A DNA stretch of 64,000 nucleotides from Craterostigma plantagineum (lineage: Eukaryota > Streptophyta > Magnoliopsida > Lamiales > Linderniaceae). This document shows, piece by piece, positions 56,825 through 64,000 of the stretch (position 1 is its first letter; each line of letters begins with the position of its first letter). The notes beneath the pieces were generated by a model. The model saw only the letters and a program-made list of their open reading frames with translations. It did not search any database and was not told the origin of the DNA. The position numbers were made by a program, and so were the translations under genes. Location of the stretch: assembly GCA_027422505.1 (NCBI GenBank), contig JAPQWV010001055.1, forward strand, positions 1 to 64,000. The letters run 5' to 3'.

Positions 56825-59800
56825 AAAGCTTGAAATATATATATAGGAATTAAGCAAAGAAATGAGTAGTACGTCTTCTTCAACTTCAAGAGGCTATTCT
56901 CTTCTCTCAATTGCCTATTCTCTTCTCTCAAGCGGTCGTTGTCTTCTCTCATGAGGCTAATCACTTCATTCAAGCCTGGGCAGGCTATGCAGTTATCACT
57001 TGATGCCATGGGCTTTACACCGTTAAGGCCTTTCTCCTGTGAATACAAGCAAAACCCGAAAAGAATTTATGAACTAACTATATATATACAACACATATAT
57101 ATTATACAAATTCCTGTTTCATCAGAAAAGCCGCCACAAACATTAATCTCTGTTTTGTTGCATAATACCAAAAATGGATCCGAACGACCAAATTTAAGTG
57201 CAAGCAAATCAATAAGGTTTGAAGAAAATGGATTAGCATTTGGCTATTTACCAACACACAACTTGAGGTCCAAAAACGCCCTTAAGCAGCTAATGTGAGT
57301 CGGAAAAAGAAGTAAAAGATATGCCCACAAGATGTGAAAATGGCAGCGAGGTTGGTTGTAATAGACAACTACAGAGATTTATGATTTAATGTGCAATAAA
57401 ATATAGAAGGGTTGGGAACTATTTATGATATTTATATTTCGGAAAGCCCATACAATATTAGGTTCCAAATATGGTGTAGATTTCAAAAGTGGAGCGCCTA
57501 ACTACACCTAGAGGCAAAGAAAGAAAAATTACCCATGATCTCAAACTACTCACTGCATTTAAAGGCTCGATCGGAGTAGCAGTTCCATGTCCAAGTGAAC
57601 TTCGCCTCATTGACGTCTTCGATCTATCCTTTGTCCTTTCCTTTGGGGACAAGGGCGAGCCATTGGGTTCGCTTCTTGCAACTACGATTTGCATTTGAAC
57701 GTCGTTGGACTTATCTTCTTCCGAAGATGATGAAGTTTCGCCGTAAGACATGTGCTCAGTCGGCGTCCTTACAGCTTCCTTGAATTTCAAATCCCCATTG
57801 GCTCGTCGCTTACTCGATGACTTGGACTGTGATTGGAACACTGAAGAGAGACAATATTTCTTCCTTTTTATCTTTTTCCTTTTTTCATTTGATCATAAGA
57901 GGTGTTTACTTTGGTTTGAGAAGACTGATTTCTTACCTTGTTCAGGAGCCTTCTTGCGTCGGGGAGCATATCCAATTTTGTGACAGTTAGTAGACCTGAT
58001 AAACCAAAAGTGCGAACTCAACAATCGAAACTAAAAACAAATACTGAGAACTATGAAACAAAGTCAGATAAATTTAAAACAAATAAAACACACCAGTAAG
58101 TCTTTTGCATTTGTACCAATCGTGTCTCGAGTCTAGCAAGAACAGTAGTTCGCTCGAAGCCTTGCTTGTCATGGGCAGGTTCGATGAAATTGGCTTCTAG
58201 CACACCTTCAAGAGGAAGAAAACCACAGATAACGATTCTACTTACATATTAAATGAAAGAAATAATTAATAATAGGAAAAAAGATAAAAATTACCTATTA
58301 CTCCACGGCCGTCACTACCAGGAGCGTGCCAAAGTCTCCAAAATGGCTGGAAAAGAAAATTCCATTCAATCCCAGAAATAATTGCGCAGAATCATAACCA
58401 TTAAAAGAATACATGTGAATGGAGATACAACCTTGATAAGACGATTTCTGTGGTATACATTGAATCCCTGGACATCAATGTGATCTTTGGCGTCCTTGAC
58501 GAATCCAATAGTAACTACAGCAACCATCTGTAAGAAAAAGAAAAAGAAAACAAAGTTAGTTAATTGCAAGAGCAGAAACATCTAGAGCACGGTACCATAG
58601 AAAAATTACATTACAGTCCCTTGGGACCACTTCGGCGTTAGCCTGAGGACGATAAGTGATCTCTTGTGACATCATCATGTCATTAATGATGTTGTGGTGC
58701 TCCACATCTTTACCACGCAAGATGATTCGAAATCCATTGGGATTCTCAGGTAAAGTATAGCTGCATAACTCTGCAATTTTCAGGGAGAATTTTAATAAAG
58801 TGTGGTCTAAAATATTCAGTCACAGGAGTTTATTACAAATACTAAGGATTGATAAGAAATCCTAGGATATCCCAGCAAATGGTGAATGAATACGTAATAG
58901 TTCCTACGATTTTACGAAGATTGAACTTTAATGTAATTGATCCAAGCGGGAGTTCAGTTGCAGAATTTTACCCTTAATGAATGTCGATATGTAAGAAAGT
59001 GCTTGGAGTTGGGATACTTATCAGCCATATCTACGTTCTTCGGATCTCTATTGACGCCTCGAATTGAGATATCCTATTAACAATATGATAAAAATAAATG
59101 CATGACGATAAAGATAAAATGAATTGTTTTTGCCCATGTACAAAAAGTGGAGAAGCATCTTACAGAAGGATCAGAGTCGAAATCAAGTTCAAGCAACCCT
59201 TGATCATCCTCCCAAAGATTGTATATTATTATTCTAGTGCCTTGATCTTTAATATGGTTGAACTGCAGGCTCAAGGAAATAAAATCCCAACATAAGATAG
59301 CAGACCAAGAAAAGAATCAACAAGCGAATTGTTTTATTCACATCTACGCATGAAATTATATTATGATAAATGAGAAAAGTATCACTGAATATATGTGAAT
59401 TAGCAGATAGCGAAACGCATAATCACCTGCTGAAGAAGTTCAGATACCGATGAAAATGGTGACCATTGAACCATTGTCTCAAGATTCCTTTCCCAGTCAT
59501 TGCCTGATGACCGAATGATCTTATTCCAAGTTCCGCCTTTTCTTTCATAATCAATCTTTTAAAAATTTTTGAAAACGCATAATGAGCACTTCTCAATAAA
59601 ACAGAAATAAATAAAATAGCTTAAGTTATTTATACAACTAAAACAAACTACTGACCATGGGCACCACAATATCTTCTTTTCCTGTCTCCCTCAAGAAGGT
59701 GTAGGATAGCAGCCCAATGCTTTGTGTTGGGCTGAAATCAATTCAATAAAATTTATCCACCAGTGAGTTTGAGATCAAACAACTTATCAATACCATATCA

Positions 59801-61232
59801 AATTGCATCAACATCTCTAACATTGACTCTGTATATATACAACGTAATTGCAGGATGCAACTATTTACTAAGAAAACGTAACCTTTTGCCATTTTTCCCT
59901 TGACAACGAGAGAAAACAATAACATCGGCGCCAAGCCTCATGGTGCTCGTCTTGAAGCCGTTTCCATCTGACAAAAGAAGCATTCACCTTAAGACAATAA
60001 CTAAAAAAAGAAATGTTTCCACTGTTTAAAATTTCAACTCCAAAGGGAATAAACAAATATGAAACTTACATTGCCCTATAGTATCAACCATTTTGCTCTT
60101 TGCAGAATATCCAAGTGACATGCAGTGGCGCATTTTATCAGGGTCCATCCCACCACCATCATCTAAAAACAATTAATGGCCAATTATAAATAAACAAAGA
60201 TAAGTTGTAAATAGTTTCCATTTGTGGGTTCCATCACAAATCAACATATTTTAAGTAGGTAAAAGTCGTATACCTTCAATTAGCAACAGTTTGCTCCCAT
60301 CTTTATTGCTTCTAACCATATCTACATTCACATACGTGGCACCATTGCACACCTATATGTCCATATTCAACACAGAGATATAAGTTTAATCTTTAGCACA
60401 TTAGCGAAGTACTAGAATATGAAGCCGCATGTACCTCATCCAAAGAATTGTCCAATAGCTCAGCAAAAGCTGTAAGAGAGAAAGACAACAATGAGAAAAA
60501 AGACTTGACACTATCGCATAACCAAATGAAATATAGAGACAAAAATATCTTCAATTAAAACTTTCTCTTTTACCTCCAAGAACCCATTTATGACTTGTAG
60601 CATTCGAATGTAGAAATCTTGGGTGCACTCTAACATGATCCATACCACCTGAGTTTTGTGCAAAAGAGTCGACAAAATGTTAATCGAGTTCAAGACATTC
60701 AAAAAGCTTATCACGAAGAAAGCAAAACAGAGAACTTTGTGCAATCGACAAAGTACAGTCCTAAAATCTACTTTAACATCCAAACAAAAGAATAAACCAA
60801 GCACTAGTCTACTACATGCATGATAAAATTGCCAGAAAAAAAAAAACAAAAAACAAAAACAAAAAAAAAAAATACCAGAGTTTGAGCCCCAATCACTATC
60901 ACCGACCACTTCATAGTCCCCAGCTTTCCAAAACTGCTTTCGTTCACTTTTCACCGCCTCGACAACCCTTAACGGCGCAGGCTGAGAAGGTGACAGCGCC
61001 GCCGTCGCCGCCGGCTTTCTTGAAATCGGCAGAGGGTCTAAAAACCCGGATGGTAACACCACATCCATCCCTCGACCCGAATACGAGACCTCTTACGCTC
61101 CGGCGCCGACTCTCCATCGTCCGAATCAGAACCCAACAGCAAACCCTCGGAATCCGAGGACAAATCGATCACTGATTTTAGCTTCTCGTCGATGGGTTCT
61201 GTCTTAATCGGGTACTTCGCCGCCGTCGGCAT
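56326..61232 (-). CDS. MORC: MORC-family GHKL ATPase, 20 exons, two frameshifts
   Basis: Microrchidia ATPases act in the plant nucleus in transposon silencing, heterochromatin compaction and RNA-directed DNA methylation, and some in immunity. Exons (minus strand): 61232-60876, 60648-60574, 60469-60435, 60352-60274, 60162-60070, 59967-59883, 59731-59656, 59555-59427, 59262-59164, 59073-58972, 58770-58610, 58527-58432, 58346-58295, 58205-58094, 57995-57937, 57840-57533, 57036-56873, 56741-56654, 56565-56440, 56355-56326; introns are GT-AG. Motifs: FAELLDNSLDE (exon 3), DDGGGMD (exons 4/5), GQYGNGFK (exons 5/6), then MORC blocks GTRIIIYNLWEDD, GFVKDAKDHIDVQGFNVYH and PFWRLW. The C-terminus is coiled coil (LREENRQLREENSLL). 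Length is about 775 residues, or about 720 if ATG 61068 is used. An apparent one-base loss lies in exon 1 (about 61070) and another in exon 11 (about 58740). It resembles plant MORC1/2 or MORC4/7; the exact clade is unresolved. Confidence 0.93.
56779..56822. repeat. (TA)n microsatellite in MORC intron
   Basis: An uninterrupted TA run of about 44 bp lies in the intron between the exons at 56873-57036 and 56654-56741. Confidence 0.95.
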
Positions 61233-62535
61233 GGAAGAAGAATGCGCACAAAACCCAAGTAGAAAACGAACCGTAACAAACTTGCTGGTCAAGATTACGA
61301 CAGCACTTTCAACTAGATTATCTTCGCCGCGCTTGATCTACGACGAAGCTAACTCGTAAAAAGAAATATATTAATTGAGATTTTTCGCGGCGGTTGGCTC
61401 TTCGTTTACCCTCCACGCGCTTGTGAATCTATCAGAAGAAGGTAACTTTGGTTGTGAGAAAGACTTCCTTTCAAATTCTTCGAGAGTATTTCTATTTAGG
61501 GTGGGATGAAATTTAATTGAGAGTCTCGTGATTGCAAAAAACAAATAATTCAATATTTTCTACTACAACTACAAGTATATGACACGGTGACATGAATTCC
61601 CTCATTAATATTTTCAAATTTAACTATATAAAAGGGGCATCCTAATAACATTCTCTAATATTATATTTATTACCAACCCAACAATGATAGAAGCCACCTA
61701 CTCAATCGCCCCATATATTTCAATATTAATCATAGAGACCCATACCCGACCCGATTATTCAGAACTAGTCTTGTATAATCGGGTCAGGAACCGAAAATGA
61801 TCCATCGGGTCGAACTAGTTCGGAAAAAGTATATGATATGATACTATTTTTTTATGAGGTCATTTCGAAAGCAGAATTGCGCCCCGTTACAAAAGCAGAG
61901 AGTTTTGTTATATTTTTAAATTCGAATTTGAAATCGATGTATCAGAGTAAGAAGTTCGGTGGAATAGATAGACGAACCCTAATTGGCGACGTCGAATTAG
62001 TATCGTTTGCGACAATGGAATTATCGCCAACACCGAAAACTTTTGGTAAATATCACTTGGTCCGTGCCCATCTATGATGCTTTAGGCATATCTAAGTTGA
62101 ATACGATAAGAAAATAATATAATTCTAGTACGAATGACAGTATGTAAAGGGAAAGTTGGAGATACCTTTTTTTCGATCGTAATGATGATGGTGTCAAAAT
62201 TAAAGAGTCTCGTCGGTCATGGACAAAAGAGGTATTTTTTTTCTTGCTAGCAAGTTAAGATCTCTGACTCGACATGCGAACAGTGTATTTTCTGCGGTGT
62301 GGTGAAAAAACTCGAGCGATGTAATGCTATTTATAGAGGTTGTAAGGTAGGGTCTCGCAGTAATTTAGGGTTCGAGGTAAATGAACCTTAACCCAAATAT
62401 AGATCTTCCAGCCCAATGAAAATGTCCTCGAATGACCTAGTTAGTGAGCCTGTATATTATTCAGTAAGAGTTCATTCTGCTAGTGACTTTGACTATTGTT
62501 GTTGGGCATGAGTGGAACCTTCTCTCCTGACCCCA
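61233..62535. other. MORC upstream region and intergenic DNA
   Basis: The first roughly 150 bp upstream of the MORC start should hold its promoter and 5' leader; no convincing TATA box is seen. CCCGACCCG-type pieces near 61745-61820 resemble decayed hAT ends. No ORF with recognisable similarity. Confidence 0.4.
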
Positions 62536-62676
62536 AGGGTCCGTTTGGAATGCATAATTCGATGTGGAAAAAAAGGTGTCATGGTACGACATGCGAAGCG
62601 TGATGTACAATGATCGATGCATATCATTCATTTTTCTTTCCTTTCTACATTGAATTGCGCATACCAAACGCACCCT
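62536..62676. mobile_element. 141-bp MITE
   Basis: The ends AGGGTCCGTTTGGAATGCAT and, inverted, AGGGTGCGTTTGGTATGCGC form an imperfect terminal inverted repeat of about 24 bp. This terminus type is common in PIF/Harbinger- and hAT-related MITEs. A target duplication could not be fixed. Confidence 0.7.
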
Positions 62677-64000
62677 AAATGATCGGTCTTATTAGCGTAG
62701 CGTGCGGCACAAGCACATTATCGGTCTTATTCCATGTTTAAAAAAAAACTCAATGAAAATGTATTTTGGTGTATTAGGACTAATCATAATATAATTAATT
62801 TTTCTTATTAAGGAAATTTGAATGTTGATTGAGTGTTGAAATATTTGACAAGTTGGACCTAATGATATATTTGGGAGATTTGATTATATAAGGAAATTGG
62901 CTATTAAATTAGTGAATTCTACATTTAACAAACGAATGTTACTAAAAACCTTAATAAAGTTTCACTAAATTAAGAATCAATTGCTATTATAAATTATTCA
63001 AATTTGTGGATGTTTCAATGTTTATAGATTTAATGAGATTAAATATGGATAAAATTGGTTGCATTGTTGAATGAAATTAAATGCATTGAATGGTGTGAAT
63101 ATATCACTTTATGTTTCAATTTACAGAAATAAATTTAATTTGTACTTATAATATGTAATTTTGTTTTGTATTTTATATATAACTTAGGCAAATCTACACT
63201 TAAATCCATCCTCCCAAACTACCAATCAACTAACTTCCCCCACCCTCATTTAATTATCATAAAACTCCACATTTCAAACATATATATCAAATACCTACCT
63301 AATGGACAATTATAACCTTGTAAAACATAAATATTACCAAAAAATCAATTGAATTAGTCAACACCCCAACTTCCACCATTTTCACCTTCAAACCAGAGAC
63401 GAGAAAGAGATGACGAACGAACGAGCAAGCTTTCGCTTTCAAACACCTGTGTAAGGAAAGCGAACGAGCTAGCTTCCACGAGCAAGCTTTCACGAGGAAG
63501 ATTCCACCATTGTTGAACGCATAAGAAGGAACGAGCGAGCTACTGTAAGCTTCATGTTTTTTAATTTTTCGACTTTTTTGGCATTTGGGTTAATGTAGAG
63601 CTTAGGACTTCGATATGTGCATTTCTTCAAGGCTTTCATGTCGGGCAATTTTAATTCTTTGATTAGTGCTTAAATTTGGGGTTTAGGGCTAAACTTAGAG
63701 TTTTATTTTTCGTTATTCAATTCGGTGTTTTGATATCTTTCAAATTAGGGTTTCGAGATAGAGAACTAGCGAACATGCAAGCTTTCGTTTTCCAATACAT
63801 CTGTTGAACGAGAGAGAGACAGAGTAAGTTTCGACTGTAAGGTAATTGCTTGTTGTCATGGTACTGTATGTTATTTGAATATGGTACTGTTTGTTCATGG
63901 GTTTTGGTACCGCATTACATAATTATGGTACTTTATTTACGTACACGAGGGAGAAGAATCCAGAGGGCGTGGATTGTGGCGTACATGTTGCAATGTCCAT
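62677..64000. other. AT-rich flank, no gene recognised
   Basis: Sequence is AT-rich to about 63370. From 63380 there is a more GA-rich stretch with imperfect repeats (GCAAGCTTTCG near 63428 and 63778, ACGAGCAAGCTTTC twice near 63421-63493). It could be the 5' region of a gene or element extending beyond the window; nothing can be named. Confidence 0.35.

Noticed and set aside
57489..57698. Plus-strand ORFs across MORC exon 16
   Set aside because: They are shadows of the minus-strand exon, whose frame joins neighbouring exons at GT-AG sites.
61838..62077. 79-codon + strand ORF upstream of MORC
   Set aside because: No similarity, no splice partner or promoter visible, and AT-rich surroundings; not supported as a gene.

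Overview
This is plant nuclear DNA, most likely from a eudicot and possibly an asterid (the last point is a weak inference from the retroelement types). One host gene is well supported: a 20-exon MORC-family GHKL ATPase on the minus strand at 56326-61232. Most of the rest is transposable elements inserted into one another, mostly degenerate and on both strands. Nothing prokaryotic is seen.

Layout. 1-4849: 3' part of a Sirevirus-like Copia element (SIRE-A, + strand) with a long extra ORF downstream of pol, itself split by a hAT-type element (3026-3799). 4850-15179: a Copia element on the minus strand (Copia-A) whose integrase is split by a Ty3/Gypsy-like solo LTR (7210-9502). 15728-16246: a foldback element. 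16598-24375: two copies of one ancestral segment, the first broken up by a LINE (17105-18679), a hAT element with a decayed transposase (18816-22045) and an LTR fragment (22161-23702). 25342-41345: a three-level nest, in which the reverse transcriptase of one Copia element holds Copia-B (25607-41267), which holds SIRE-B (27688 to about 38235). 41680-42230: a repeat with a tandem duplication of about 120 bp. 42676-51300: Copia-C, a Sirevirus-type element with both LTRs and a perfect 5-bp target duplication. 51931-56088: poly-A-tailed retroposon material with a 13-bp target duplication, interrupted by a hAT element carrying a BED-finger ORF. 56326-61232: MORC. 61233-64000: AT-rich flank with one MITE.

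How the parts relate. MORC ATPases in plants help silence transposons and compact heterochromatin, and here the gene lies only about 240 bp from a retroposon tail. The gene model splices cleanly, but two single-base shifts, each beside a run of three G or C, break it. They look like consensus errors or early decay.

Most unusual part: the spacer between pol and the extra ORF in SIRE-B (31528-34134). It holds at least ten exact copies of the palindrome TTCGCGAA in 1.2 kb, four internal polypurine-tract copies, a conserved splice-acceptor-like site before the extra ORF, and on the opposite strand a TATA box followed by a 56-codon ORF for a predicted single-pass membrane miniprotein. All coordinates and joins were read by eye; no alignment or database search was run.
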